A DNA stretch of 64,000 bases from Scatomorpha sp964345235 (GTDB lineage Bacteria > Bacillota > Clostridia > Oscillospirales > Oscillospiraceae), in NCBI GenBank assembly GCA_964345235.1, contig CAYFQE010000006.1, positions 1 through 64,000 of the forward strand, in the 5' to 3' direction. Numbering within the stretch: the stretch's first letter is position 1; every line of letters starts with the position of its first letter. The notes under the pieces were generated by a model, which made no database searches, had not been told where the DNA came from, and worked only from the letters and a program-made list of their open reading frames with translations. The position numbers and the translations under genes are program-made. Positions 25,553 through 34,604 of the stretch are shown here, piece by piece.

Positions 25553-25978
25553 GTGGAATACAAGAGATTTAATGAAAAGGTAATAGTAAGGCTCGATCCG
25601 GGCGACGAACTTATGTCCTCGCTTTTGAAGATAGCCGAAAAAGAGAACATTCTGTTTGCCAATGTTTCAGGTATCGGAGCCAGCAACGATGTGGTTCTCG
25701 GGATCTACGATGTCGAGGAAAAGCAGTATTATAAAAACAGATTTAACGACAGAAACTATGAGATAGTCTCTCTTATGGGCAACATAAACAGAATGAACGG
25801 TGAGCCGTACATTCATGTGCATGCGGTAATCGGAAGTCCGCGCAGTTCGCGTTGCGAAGGAGGACACCTCAACGAGGCGGTTATAAGTGTCACAGCTGAG
25901 ATAGTATTAGATATTATAGAGGCGGAAATAGACAGAAAATTCTCCGAAAAAATCGGACTTAACATCTTTAAATTTTAA
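25553..25978 (+). CDS. PPC/DUF296 domain protein
   Basis: The 141-residue protein is a single PPC (plant and prokaryote conserved, DUF296) domain. It has IVRLDPGDELMSSLLKIAEKE at the start, then NVSGIGASNDVVLGI, YEIVSLMGNI and PYIHVHAVIG, with CEGGHL completing the three-His-like surface. Family members form trimers. In plants they are fused to AT-hooks, but stand-alone bacterial ones have no settled role. The start is a GTG preceded by AAGGAGCAAGTT. It follows metG by 15 bases. Confidence 0.88.
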   Translation: MEYKRFNEKVIVRLDPGDELMSSLLKIAEKENILFANVSGIGASNDVVLGIYDVEEKQYYKNRFNDRNYEIVSLMGNINRMNGEPYIHVHAVIGSPRSSRCEGGHLNEAVISVTAEIVLDIIEAEIDRKFSEKIGLNIFKF

Positions 25979-25979
25979 A

Positions 25980-25996
25980 TTAAGACACTGTCTTAA
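25980..25996 (+). other. Perfect palindrome between the PPC and TIR genes
   Basis: TTAAGACA-C-TGTCTTAA is an 8-bp inverted repeat followed by AAAAG, not a T-run. It could be an operator for the TIR gene or a weak terminator in reverse. Confidence 0.35.
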
Positions 25997-26042
25997 AAAG
26001 AGGACTTTTCAGTTTTCAAAAGATTGAAGAGAGGTATCATAA

Positions 26043-27668
26043 ATGAATTTGTTCAAACCCTACGAGGGTGAAAAACCATATATCTTTGTGAGCTATGCTC
26101 ACAGGGATTCGGGGGAAGTAATTCCCATTTTAAATAAACTGAACGAGCTCGGATTTAGAATTTGGTACGATGAAGGTTTGGAGTTGGGATGCATGTGGAC
26201 TGAGTCTGTTGCATCCCACCTTAAAGATTCCGAGCTTATGCTCAGCTTCATCTCAGAATCCTATATGGATTCCGAAAACTGCAAGCGAGAGATGAACTAT
26301 GCTGTCGGTATGAACAAAAAAATCATAAATGTATTCCTCCAAGATACGGAAATGACCCCGGGTATGGAGCTTCAAATCGGCGGAATCTGGGCGCTTATGA
26401 AGTTTAGCTTCGATGATGATGAAAAGTTTATGCAAAAGCTTTTATCGGCTCCGATGCTTTACTCTGTCAATCTGGGCGCGATATCCTCGGAGGGCGTTTC
26501 CGGGACTGCGCCTTTAAACCTCGAAGAAACAGAGGTTGACAAGACCGATATGATAGCGGAAATTCCGGAGATTAATATTCCAAACAGGGATGAGAGCTCA
26601 AACAATAGCAGGGATGAGAATAAAAAAAAGGTGAAAAACTGGTCAAAAATCATTGTTTCGTCTTTGCTGGTTCTCTCATTAATAGCCACTATTGTCCTCC
26701 TTGCTGTTGGCAACCACACGGGATTTAATCAGCGCTTCATAAAGAGCTTTATTCCTAAAACATTTAAGATCGAGCAGCTGGACAACGGACTTAAACTTAA
26801 TATAGAAAACAATATACTCAGAAATATAGCAGTTGAATATACGAAAAAACCCTTTGACGAAATCACGGTAGGCGACCTTAGAGGACTCACTGAACTCTAT
26901 ATCTGCGGCGATAAGTATAGCTTTAAAGATGAGTTTAATAAAATCAAAATAATGGAAGGTGAAACGGCAGCCAAAACAAAAGCGGGCGAGTCTGAAGTTG
27001 TTGAAGTCTCCAGAGGCAGTATTGAGAACTTGGAAGAGCTTAAACACTTCCCCGACCTTAAAAAACTTCAGCTTTGCTTTCAAAGTATAAAAACACTCGA
27101 AAACTCGGCGCCGTGCTCGATAGAAATATTAGATTTGAGGTATAATAAACTCGAAAACCTTAAAGGTATTGAAAACTTTAAAGAGCTCAGAGTTCTAAAA
27201 GCCGATGATAATAAGCTTAAGGATATATCCGATATAGGTGACCTCTATTATGTCGAAGAGATTTACCTCAAAAACAACTACATTACAAGCTTTTATGACT
27301 TAAAGAAGTTGCCGATATTAAAGAAGTTTTCAGTATCCGGCATAAGCAGCGAGAGTTTAAGGCCGCTGTTTTATTCCGAAAACCTTGAAGAGCTCGAGCT
27401 TACAGCTTGTAAGCTTATGGAAGACTTTTTTGATAAGATTGATGTGGATAAGCTGGTAAAGCTTAAGCTTATTGATTGTACAATAAACGGCTTTGATGAA
27501 ATTGAAAAAACAAGCCTGGTCGAGCTTTGGCTAATTGATCCTTTGGGACATTTCAATCCTTACATGCTTTCCTCCGTTAAGACACTTGCATTTTTATATG
27601 TCGATGAGGAGACGGCAAAGAACTTCAACAACAATATGGGATTTCAAGTTATAGTTTATACAGAATAA
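26043..27668 (+). CDS. TIR - transmembrane - leucine-rich-repeat protein
   Basis: Residues ~10-145 are a TIR domain of the bacterial type (YIFVSYAHRDS, LGFRIWYDEGLELG, LMLSFISESYMDS, NCKREMNYAVG). Glu83 stands at the position of the NADase catalytic glutamate. An acidic/Asn-rich linker follows. One membrane segment then covers about residues 203-224 (IIVSSLLVLSLIATIVLLAV). The extracellular part has about eight leucine-rich repeats (LEELKHFPDLKKLQL, IEILDLRYNKLENL, LRVLKADDNKLKDI). This is the inverse order of animal Toll-like receptors. It sits between a PPC gene and galE, not in a recognisable defence island. GAGAGG precedes the ATG. Function unknown; either NAD cleavage or scaffold signalling is possible. 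Confidence 0.87.
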   Translation: MNLFKPYEGEKPYIFVSYAHRDSGEVIPILNKLNELGFRIWYDEGLELGCMWTESVASHLKDSELMLSFISESYMDSENCKREMNYAVGMNKKIINVFLQDTEMTPGMELQIGGIWALMKFSFDDDEKFMQKLLSAPMLYSVNLGAISSEGVSGTAPLNLEETEVDKTDMIAEIPEINIPNRDESSNNSRDENKKKVKNWSKIIVSSLLVLSLIATIVLLAVGNHTGFNQRFIKSFIPKTFKIEQLDNGLKLNIENNILRNIAVEYTKKPFDEITVGDLRGLTELYICGDKYSFKDEFNKIKIMEGETAAKTKAGESEVVEVSRGSIENLEELKHFPDLKKLQLCFQSIKTLENSAPCSIEILDLRYNKLENLKGIENFKELRVLKADDNKLKDISDIGDLYYVEEIYLKNNYITSFYDLKKLPILKKFSVSGISSESLRPLFYSENLEELELTACKLMEDFFDKIDVDKLVKLKLIDCTINGFDEIEKTSLVELWLIDPLGHFNPYMLSSVKTLAFLYVDEETAKNFNNNMGFQVIVYTE

Positions 27669-27683
27669 AGAGGGATAGGTATT

Positions 27684-28700
27684 ATGAGAGTACTCGTAAC
27701 CGGAGGAGCGGGTTATATAGGCAGTCATACGGTCGTAGAGCTCTGCGAGGCGGGCTTTGATGTCACTGTTGTAGATAATTTCGTAAACTCCAAACCGGAG
27801 GCAGTAAGGCGCACACAGCTACTCTGCGATAGGCCTGTCGATTTCATCTACTGCGACCTCAGAGACCCCAAAGCAACCGACAATATATTTAAAAGCAGAA
27901 AGATAGATGCCGTAATTCATTTTGCGGCTTTAAAGGCTGTCGGGGAATCGGTTAGAATGCCTTTGCAATACTACGAAAATAACTTGTATTCTTCGATAAA
28001 CATTTTGCTTTCAATGCAACGCCATAAAGTTTCAAAAATGGTGTTCAGCTCCAGCGCAACGGTTTACGGCATTCCCGATGCTCTGCCTATAAGGGAGGAT
28101 TTTCCGGTTAAAACCACAAACCCCTATGGAGCGACAAAGCTCATGATAGAAGACATCATGCGCGATGCCGCATTTGCCGACAAGAGCTTGAGCTTTTCTC
28201 TGCTCAGATACTTCAATCCCATAGGCGCGCATCCCTCAGGGCTAATAGGTGAAGACCCGAACGGCATACCCAACAATCTTTTCCCCTATGTTGCAAAGGT
28301 AGCGGTGGGAAAACTTCCGAAAATAAATGTATATGGAAACGACTACAACACAGCCGACGGTACGGGAGTCAGAGATTATATCCATGTTGTCGATCTCGCC
28401 AAGGGTCACATATCCGCGCTTAAACAGATATTAGATACTGAGGGAGTGTTCACATATAACCTCGGCACAGGAAAGGGCCACTCGGTTTTAGAACTGATAG
28501 CGGCTTTCGAAAAGGCCTGCGGCTTTTCTCTTCCTTATGAAATAGTGGGCAGAAGAGCGGGAGATGCCGACTCGTGCTATGCCGATGCCACGAAGGCGGC
28601 GGAAGAGCTTGGGTGGAGAGCTGAGCTGACACTTGAGGACATGTGTCGTGACGGCTGGAATTTCCAACAAAAAAATCCGGACGGATATCCGGAAGATTGA
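27684..28700 (+). CDS. galE: UDP-glucose 4-epimerase
   Basis: This short-chain extended dehydrogenase has the NAD-binding VTGGAGYIGSHTVVEL, FAALKAVGES, SSSATVYG with the catalytic Ser/Thr, and YGATKLMIE with Tyr-x3-Lys. GVRDYIHVVDLA is the GalE signature. At 338 residues it is full length. It interconverts UDP-glucose and UDP-galactose. It starts a three-gene set with a sugar nucleotidyltransferase-like gene and a glycosyltransferase, so it likely supplies UDP-galactose for a surface glycan or glycolipid. Confidence 0.95.
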   Translation: MRVLVTGGAGYIGSHTVVELCEAGFDVTVVDNFVNSKPEAVRRTQLLCDRPVDFIYCDLRDPKATDNIFKSRKIDAVIHFAALKAVGESVRMPLQYYENNLYSSINILLSMQRHKVSKMVFSSSATVYGIPDALPIREDFPVKTTNPYGATKLMIEDIMRDAAFADKSLSFSLLRYFNPIGAHPSGLIGEDPNGIPNNLFPYVAKVAVGKLPKINVYGNDYNTADGTGVRDYIHVVDLAKGHISALKQILDTEGVFTYNLGTGKGHSVLELIAAFEKACGFSLPYEIVGRRAGDADSCYADATKAAEELGWRAELTLEDMCRDGWNFQQKNPDGYPED

Positions 28701-28710
28701 GGAGAAAAAT

Positions 28711-29643
28711 ATGAAGGGACCAACACTTGTGATTTTAGCTGCCGGAATGGGCAGTAGGTACGGAGGACTAAAACAGCTCGATCCCGTCGGAGTCGGCGGA
28801 GAGATTATAATGGACTTCTCTGTATACGATGCCATAAGGACGGGTTTTTCCAAGGTCGTATTCCTAATAAGAAAAAGCATGGAGCAGGAATTTCGCGAGA
28901 GGATTCTGCCGGGCGTAGAGGATAAAATAGAATGCGCTCTTGCATTTCAGGAAATGGATGCGTTTTTGCCCGAGGGCTTCAAAATCCCCGAAGAGAGAAC
29001 AAAACCCTGGGGCACGGCTCACGCTTTACTCTGTTGCCGTGAAGAGATAAACGGACCTTTTGCAATGATTAATGCCGATGATTTTTATGGGGAGCAAGCC
29101 TTTAGAGAAATCAAAAATGCATTGGACAGAATGGACATAAATAAAAGTCCAATGGAGTTTTTCATGGTAGGCTATCTTCTCGGCAACACGGTTACCGACA
29201 AGGGCAAGGTTGCCAGAGGTGTTTGTGTGCGCAACGGAAAGTTTTTACAGAGCATAGTCGAGCGCACCTACATAGTCAAAACACCGCAAGGGCCTGCCTA
29301 CAGTACCGATGGGGGCAAAACCCTAATTCACCTCAGTGAAGACAATCTTGTTTCAATGAATTTCTGGGGCTTCGGACCAAGATTTTTAGACGAGATAGAA
29401 AAACGAATGCCCGCATTTTTCAACGAAACCATAGCTCAAACGCCGAACGAGGAGTTCTATGTGCCGACTTTGGTGGGCGAACTTTTAAAAGAAAAACTCT
29501 GCACGGTCGAGGTGCTCGAAACTCACGATAAGTGGTATGGGGTTACATATAGAGAAGATAAACCTGGAGTCGAGGCCGGCATAAAGGCTCTCGCAGACTC
29601 CGGAAAATATCCCGATAAGCTCTGGGGGAGCAGGAATGGCTGA
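28711..29643 (+). CDS. Sugar nucleotidyltransferase-like protein
   Basis: The start is the ATG behind TTGAGGAGAAAAAT, giving 310 residues. The N-terminus LVILAAGMGSRYGGLKQLDPVG is the nucleotidyltransferase signature (GxG-x-R and Lys), and the metal-binding AMINADDFYG follows. This resembles NTP-transferase-like proteins whose substrate has not been settled. They lie close to UDP-glucose pyrophosphorylase in fold. It overlaps the glycosyltransferase gene by 8 bases and follows galE by 10 bases, so all three are one unit. In-frame starts back to 28633 lie inside galE and are rejected. Confidence 0.85.
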   Translation: MKGPTLVILAAGMGSRYGGLKQLDPVGVGGEIIMDFSVYDAIRTGFSKVVFLIRKSMEQEFRERILPGVEDKIECALAFQEMDAFLPEGFKIPEERTKPWGTAHALLCCREEINGPFAMINADDFYGEQAFREIKNALDRMDINKSPMEFFMVGYLLGNTVTDKGKVARGVCVRNGKFLQSIVERTYIVKTPQGPAYSTDGGKTLIHLSEDNLVSMNFWGFGPRFLDEIEKRMPAFFNETIAQTPNEEFYVPTLVGELLKEKLCTVEVLETHDKWYGVTYREDKPGVEAGIKALADSGKYPDKLWGSRNG

Positions 29644-30997
29644 TAACAATGATAAAAAGCTAAAAATAGGTATATTTGTAGACACATATTACCCCGTCAT
29701 CGACGGGGTTATTGTCTGCGTAGATAACTATGCGCGCGGACTTTCAAAATATGCGGATGTAACGGTTTTTACCACAGAAATCCCGAATTATAATGAGGAG
29801 GACGATAAAAAGCGACCCTATCGCATAGTCAGATCCGGAGTGATTCAGGCGCTAAAAGTTGAGGAATATGTTCTGCCGACACCCTCTGTAGATATAGATT
29901 TTAATGCGGAGCTATATTCTTCAAGGCTTGATATAGTACACATTAACTCTCCTTTCACAATAGGGCTTGCCGGGCTTAAGTATGCTTATAGATACGGTAT
30001 ACCTGCGGTTGCAACAGTTCACTCTCAGTTTAGAAAGGACTTCGAAACCTATCTTAAGTTTGAACCGCTTGTGGAATTTGCGCTCAAAAAAACCATGACA
30101 ATATTTGACATGGCAGATGAAGTGTGGGTTCCAAACAGGGGAATGCAGGAGTTGTATTCGATTTACGGCGGCAAGTCCGAGACCTTCATTCACCCGAATG
30201 CAACCGATTTAAAGCCCATAGAAAACAGGGAAGAAAGGCTGAGAGAGCTTTATAAAAAATACGGCATTTCAGAAGACGACACGGTTTTTCTTTTTGTCGG
30301 AAGACTGATAGAGCGAAAAAATATATTCTTTATTGCAAGAGCCTTAGGCAGGCTTAAACGGCAGTGCGATAAACCGTTTAAAATGATATATGTAGGAGCG
30401 GGTCCCGATGAGGATGCGCTTGTAAACCTTATAAAAGAAGAGGGAATAGAAGAAAATGTCTTAATAGCCGGTAGAATTTCCGAGAGAGCGAGGCTTGCGG
30501 AGTTTTTCGCAGCTGCGGATTTATTTTTATTTCCTTCGCTTTACGATGCCAATTCTCTTGTTCAAATTGAAGCCGCTTCGCAGGGAACTCCCACCCTTTT
30601 CCTGCGCGGCTCAATAACCTCATCATCGATTGAGGAAGATGTGAGCGGATATATAGCGGAAAATTCTGTGGATAACTATGCGGAAAAACTTCTCGAGATT
30701 ATGAATCAAAGTCCCGAGCAAAGAGAAAATATTCGTAAAAATGTGCTCAAAGATGTTTACAAGCACTGGGATAATCTTGTTATAGAAATGCTTGAACGCT
30801 TTAATGAGCTCGTGAACTCAAAACCTGCAAGCAGAGATTTAAGCTTCGAGGAGATGCTCTCCGATTTCTTTTTGGATGCCAAGAATAAAGACAGGCCCGA
30901 TTTTGATGAAATAAAAAAGCTCCTCCAAAAACTTGAAAGTCGCAGTAGAAGCGAGGTCGAGGCGCTAATGAAATCACTTTGGGAGAGCTTTAAATAA
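29636..30997 (+). CDS. GT4-type glycosyltransferase
   Basis: The 453-residue protein has the GT-B two-lobe design. The N-lobe has IGIFVDTYYPVIDGV, DIVHINSPFTIGLAGL and AVATVHSQF. The C-lobe has TVFLFVGRLIERKNI, MIYVGAGPDEDALV and the FLFPSLYDANSLVQIEAA acidic-donor motif of family 4. That suits a retaining transferase using a nucleotide-sugar donor. Some relatives make diglycosyl-diacylglycerol lipids, but the acceptor cannot be told here. Its ATG lies inside the end of the preceding gene. Upstream galE suggests galactose or glucose as donor sugar. The C-terminal ~60 residues are charged and helical. Confidence 0.88.
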   Translation: MADNNDKKLKIGIFVDTYYPVIDGVIVCVDNYARGLSKYADVTVFTTEIPNYNEEDDKKRPYRIVRSGVIQALKVEEYVLPTPSVDIDFNAELYSSRLDIVHINSPFTIGLAGLKYAYRYGIPAVATVHSQFRKDFETYLKFEPLVEFALKKTMTIFDMADEVWVPNRGMQELYSIYGGKSETFIHPNATDLKPIENREERLRELYKKYGISEDDTVFLFVGRLIERKNIFFIARALGRLKRQCDKPFKMIYVGAGPDEDALVNLIKEEGIEENVLIAGRISERARLAEFFAAADLFLFPSLYDANSLVQIEAASQGTPTLFLRGSITSSSIEEDVSGYIAENSVDNYAEKLLEIMNQSPEQRENIRKNVLKDVYKHWDNLVIEMLERFNELVNSKPASRDLSFEEMLSDFFLDAKNKDRPDFDEIKKLLQKLESRSRSEVEALMKSLWESFK

Positions 30998-31048
30998 AAA
31001 TCTATTAAAAATTCATTTATTACAGGTTTTATTTCTTGCTAAAGTAAG

Positions 31049-31618
31049 CTATTCAAAAACATGAGGCCAAACAACAGAGCCATATTTCTCAGTGTCAGAG
31101 CAATCGCTCATTAAAAGCAGGAGCCTTTCGGGGCCATGCCCCTGTTCCTTGCCGTGAAATTTCGAAAAGAGCTTCCAGTCACTTTCAAAGCTGACATGGG
31201 GCTCATTTTTTTCGCCCTTTTTCTTAAAACCCTCGCTCATACCCAAACTTCTCTTGTAATACGATATGAGCTCGGGAGTGGCAGGCAAGGTGGCAATGCC
31301 CGAAACTCCCGCCAAAAAGGCATCGTCACAAAGGTTTTTTGAAATTAAAGCCGCATAGCCTCTGCCCCTGAATTCCTCATAGGTTGCAACGGCAAACAGA
31401 TAAGCGAAGCTTTTACCACCATAGTAAGCTCCGGGAATAAGATAGGCTGCCGAAACAATTTTACCGTTTACCTCAACAATTCCACAGCGTTCGGGTTTGT
31501 AGAGTATTCGATAAAAGCCGTCCAAATATCGCATGTCGTCACCGAAAACAGTATGCCAAAGCGATTTTAGGGATGGCACATCATCCAATGTTGAATATCT
31601 AAAAACAAACTCACTCAT
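31049..31618 (-). CDS. GNAT family acetyltransferase
   Basis: The central LFAVATYEEFRGRGYAALISKNL is the acetyl-CoA-binding R/Q-x-x-G-x-G/A motif of GNAT enzymes. IVSAAYLIPG and ISYYKRSLG fit the strands and helix around it. I chose the ATG at 31618 over an in-frame GTG at 31630. It overlaps the preceding gene's stop by 8 bases. The acceptor is unknown. It is the last gene of a three-gene minus-strand unit with a DUF2156 protein and a uracil-DNA glycosylase. Confidence 0.8.
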   Translation of the reverse strand: MSEFVFRYSTLDDVPSLKSLWHTVFGDDMRYLDGFYRILYKPERCGIVEVNGKIVSAAYLIPGAYYGGKSFAYLFAVATYEEFRGRGYAALISKNLCDDAFLAGVSGIATLPATPELISYYKRSLGMSEGFKKKGEKNEPHVSFESDWKLFSKFHGKEQGHGPERLLLLMSDCSDTEKYGSVVWPHVFE

Positions 31619-32513
31619 GTTTTTGCTCACGCACCCTGTATTTTTTTAGTAGGTACAGAGGGTAAAAGCTTTCCTTGGCTTTTCTGAGTCCCTCGACTCC
31701 CATGTCTTCCTCGCGATTAAAAAGTTTGATTTCAGGATATTTATTTACCGCGAATCTGGCAAATTCCCTTGCAATCATCGGGTATGCGCCGGCTATTTCC
31801 GAGCTTGCTTTTTCAAAATGTATGTCAAAACAGTCGGAACGAATTTTCTCGCCTATTGTAAATGCGACTATTTCTCCGTCAGCTCTAAGTACACCTCCTA
31901 AGAAATTAAGCTCATCGTAGCGCATAAATCCTCTTATTATGGCAGAATGCTCCATTTTCATTTCCTCGGTAGCAGGGCCCATTTCATTCTGCCAGTCGGC
32001 AAGTATCCTAAGACAGTAGGGGAGATGCCTTTTCTCAAGCTGTTCAAAGCTCCATTCATAGTTTTTTTCAAATCTGTTGCAGAAGTTGCGCTTTGCGTGA
32101 AGCTTTTTTCCCCTCATCTCTGTGAAGGTTTCAGCTTCGTAGATGTAGTCGAAGCTGTCTCGCTTTTCAAAAAACTCAAATTTACCGGGGAAAGATTTTT
32201 CTAAAAGAGCTTTACTCTCATCGGTAACGGATTCAATTCTAATCGGAGCCCCCTCTTTTTTTGCATTCTCATAAATAAAAGCTATGGCAGGCTCCAAAGG
32301 TCCCGAACCGACAGGAAAGTAAAATCGGGTATTCCAACCTGTTCCAAACTTCATTATCAGCCTGTCTTTTATCCTAGTCACATATATCCCTTTTTGGCCA
32401 AGCCACATAAAGAGGTTTCCAAAGCTGAAGTCTGAGCTCAGCGTACCCTCTTTCTGAAGGATTTCCATCATCCAATCTCTGTCGCTTATAGATAATTTAT
32501 TAAAATTTGACAT
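31611..32513 (-). CDS. DUF2156 (LPG synthase C-terminal-like) protein
   Basis: The start is the ATG of MSNFNKLSISD behind TAGGGAGATTTAT, giving 300 residues. It resembles the DUF2156 family, the GNAT-like fold found at the C-terminus of lysyl-phosphatidylglycerol synthase. KLHAKRNFCNRFEKNY is a typical segment, as are GGVLRADGEIVAFTIGEK and HFEKASSEIAGAYPMIAREFA. Free-standing members may transfer aminoacyl groups, but this is not shown for this one. It is followed by a second GNAT, so the pair may act together. Confidence 0.8.
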   Translation of the reverse strand: MSNFNKLSISDRDWMMEILQKEGTLSSDFSFGNLFMWLGQKGIYVTRIKDRLIMKFGTGWNTRFYFPVGSGPLEPAIAFIYENAKKEGAPIRIESVTDESKALLEKSFPGKFEFFEKRDSFDYIYEAETFTEMRGKKLHAKRNFCNRFEKNYEWSFEQLEKRHLPYCLRILADWQNEMGPATEEMKMEHSAIIRGFMRYDELNFLGGVLRADGEIVAFTIGEKIRSDCFDIHFEKASSEIAGAYPMIAREFARFAVNKYPEIKLFNREEDMGVEGLRKAKESFYPLYLLKKYRVREQKHE

Positions 32514-32526
32514 ATAAATCTCCCTA

Positions 32527-33093
32527 TTACATTCTTTCACATATTCTTTTTATCTCAGATTCCAAAAGCTTTAAATCCGAAAAAGTTTCGGGTCTTCTCC
32601 TCGGGTCTCTGAGTAGGGCAGCGGGATGATATAAAGCCATAACTCTTCTGCCGTCGATATCGAAGAATTTTCCGTGATCTCGGCTGATTTTAAAATCATC
32701 ATCAATAAAGTAGGCCGCAGCAATCCTGCCCAAGCAAACAATGATCTTGGGATTAATGAGCCTTATCTGCTCTTTAAGCCACTTCTCGCACTCCGCTTTC
32801 TCCTCAGGCCTGGGGTCTCTGTTTTTAGGCGGCCTGCACTTGACTATATTTGCTATATATATTTTACTCCTGTCGAGATATATAAGCTCCAGCATGGTGT
32901 CCAAAAGCTTTCCTGCGCGGCCCACAAACGGCTCGCCCTTCAGGTCCTCTTGCTCGCCGGGGCCTTCGCCGATAAAAAAAACATCCGTATTCTCATTTCC
33001 GACTCCAAAGACAACATTAGTGCGTGTTTTGCAAAGCTCACAGTCGGAACAAGCGTAACAAGAGCTCCTAAGTTCAGTCATATTTTTAAACAA
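32527..33093 (-). CDS. Uracil-DNA glycosylase, family 4
   Basis: The protein has four cysteines of an iron-sulfur cluster: CYACSDCELCK near the N-terminus, then a distant Cys in IVKCRPPKN and one in CLGRIAAAYF. GEGPGEQED is the family 4 active-site loop. LYHPAALLR is the second motif with catalytic His. It removes uracil from DNA. The start is a TTG at 33093, with GGGGG upstream; an ATG at 33081 is the alternative. Length 188 is normal. It is divergent from murC and shares a symmetric promoter with it. Confidence 0.92.
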   Translation of the reverse strand: MFKNMTELRSSCYACSDCELCKTRTNVVFGVGNENTDVFFIGEGPGEQEDLKGEPFVGRAGKLLDTMLELIYLDRSKIYIANIVKCRPPKNRDPRPEEKAECEKWLKEQIRLINPKIIVCLGRIAAAYFIDDDFKISRDHGKFFDIDGRRVMALYHPAALLRDPRRRPETFSDLKLLESEIKRICERM

Positions 33094-33150
33094 ATAAATA
33101 CCCCCGAGTTTGTAAAATTTAATTTAATTAGCTAAAGATAAAAGCTGAAC

Positions 33151-33179
33151 TTGTATCTTAAATCAGCTTGTATTATAAT
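33151..33179 (+). promoter_or_regulatory. Promoter of murC
   Basis: TTGTAT (33151-33156), 17 bases, TATAAT (33174-33179). The -10 lies in TATTATAATA, which is symmetric and also provides the -10 for the minus-strand promoter. Confidence 0.7.
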
Positions 33180-33201
33180 ACATTTTCAGTATTAATATCA
33201 A
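33172..33201 (-). promoter_or_regulatory. Divergent promoter of the uracil-DNA glycosylase operon
   Basis: On the minus strand TTGATA (33201-33196), 18 bases, TATAAT (33177-33172). The -10 uses the same symmetric bases as the murC promoter. Confidence 0.6.
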
Positions 33202-33225
33202 GCAAAGATGCCGTTAGGAGTTAAA

Positions 33226-34602
33226 ATGAGCGATTTCGATAGATTTATGAAAAAGGGTATGAGGGGACACCTTGTCGGTATAGGAGGGGTCTCTATGTCG
33301 CCTCTTGCCGAGGTTTTAAGAGATATGGGACTTCATATCAGCGGCTCGGATGTTGCCGAGAACGAAAATACAAAGCATCTGCGCGAGCTTAATATAGAAA
33401 TATACATTGGACATAGGGCTTCCAATCTTCCTGCCGATGCGCAATTTGTGATATTTACAGCGGCAGTTCATGATGACAACCCCGAAATCTGCGAAGCAAA
33501 GGCCAGAGGACTTAAGTTATATGGAAGAGCCGAGGCCTGGGGTACGATAATGAAGGCATATAAAAACGCCCTCTGCATATCAGGCACCCACGGCAAAACA
33601 ACAACGACAAGCATGTGTACACACATAATGCTTGCAGCAAATCAAGACCCCACTGTAATGATTGGCGGCACTCTGCCGATTTTACATGCAAGCCATAGAG
33701 TCGGTAGGGGCGACACGATAATATTGGAAGCCTGCGAGTATCACGACTCGTTTTTGGAGTTTTCACCCACGATAGCTACAATTCTTGATATAGAGGCGGA
33801 TCACTTAGATTATTTTACCGATATAAATCATATAAAGTCTTCATTCAGACGCTTTGCCGAACGCACTCCCGAGAATGGAATTGTTGTTGCAAACTACGAT
33901 GATGAAGAAACAATGAGCGCTGTCGATGGCCTCGATCGGGAGATAATTACATTTGGACTCAGCGACAAGGCCGATGTCTATGCGCGAAAAGTAAAACAGG
34001 TCGGCATTAGAAGCGAATTTGATATACACTATCACGGCAAAAAACTCACGGATGTAACACTACATGTGCCTGGTTTACATAATATAAAAAACGCACTTGC
34101 TGCAACAGCTTCATGTATACCTCTCGGCGTAAGTGCAAACGCAATAAAATACGGACTTGCCGGTTTTACCGGGGCCGGAAGGCGTTTTGAGTTTAAAGGT
34201 AAGTTCAACGGGGCAGACCTCTACGATGACTACGCCCATCATCCGGGCGAGCTGAAGGTACTTTTGGATGCTGTTACAACTCTTGGTTACGAGAGAGTAA
34301 TTCTGGTTTTCCAACCGCATACTTACAGCAGAACAAAGGCCTTTTTCGATGATTTCCTGCGTCAGCTTAAACGCCCCGATGTGCTGTATCTCGCAGAAAT
34401 CTATGCGGCGCGCGAGAGCAAGAGGGATATATCTTCAAAAGATCTTCAAGAAAAAATACCCGGAAGCATTTTCTCAGATGATTTTGACGAGTTGGTTCAA
34501 ATGCTCAGAAATGCGGCCAGGCCCGGAGACATTATACTAACTGTCGGAGCAGGAAATGTATACAAGGTAGGAGAAAAACTCATATCTGAAGGAGGGGATT
34601 AA
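33226..34602 (+). CDS. murC: UDP-N-acetylmuramate-L-alanine ligase
   Basis: The start is the ATG of MSDFDRFMKK behind TAGGAGTTAAA, 18 bases inside an earlier ATG. The 458 residues show all MurC parts: HLVGIGGVSMSPLAEVL, the ATP loop CISGTHGKTTTTS, EACEYHDSFL, the DIEADHLDYF segment, and GRRFEFKG then YDDYAHHPGEL near the C-terminal domain. It adds L-Ala to UDP-MurNAc, the first peptide step of peptidoglycan. The DUF4914-like gene starts 2 bases after its stop, so the two are one operon. Confidence 0.96.
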   Translation: MSDFDRFMKKGMRGHLVGIGGVSMSPLAEVLRDMGLHISGSDVAENENTKHLRELNIEIYIGHRASNLPADAQFVIFTAAVHDDNPEICEAKARGLKLYGRAEAWGTIMKAYKNALCISGTHGKTTTTSMCTHIMLAANQDPTVMIGGTLPILHASHRVGRGDTIILEACEYHDSFLEFSPTIATILDIEADHLDYFTDINHIKSSFRRFAERTPENGIVVANYDDEETMSAVDGLDREIITFGLSDKADVYARKVKQVGIRSEFDIHYHGKKLTDVTLHVPGLHNIKNALAATASCIPLGVSANAIKYGLAGFTGAGRRFEFKGKFNGADLYDDYAHHPGELKVLLDAVTTLGYERVILVFQPHTYSRTKAFFDDFLRQLKRPDVLYLAEIYAARESKRDISSKDLQEKIPGSIFSDDFDELVQMLRNAARPGDIILTVGAGNVYKVGEKLISEGGD

Positions 34603-34604
34603 GC

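Noticed and set aside
26043..27668. A defence island around the TIR gene
   Set aside because: Neighbours are metG, a PPC-domain gene and galE; no other nuclease, helicase or cyclase gene is near.
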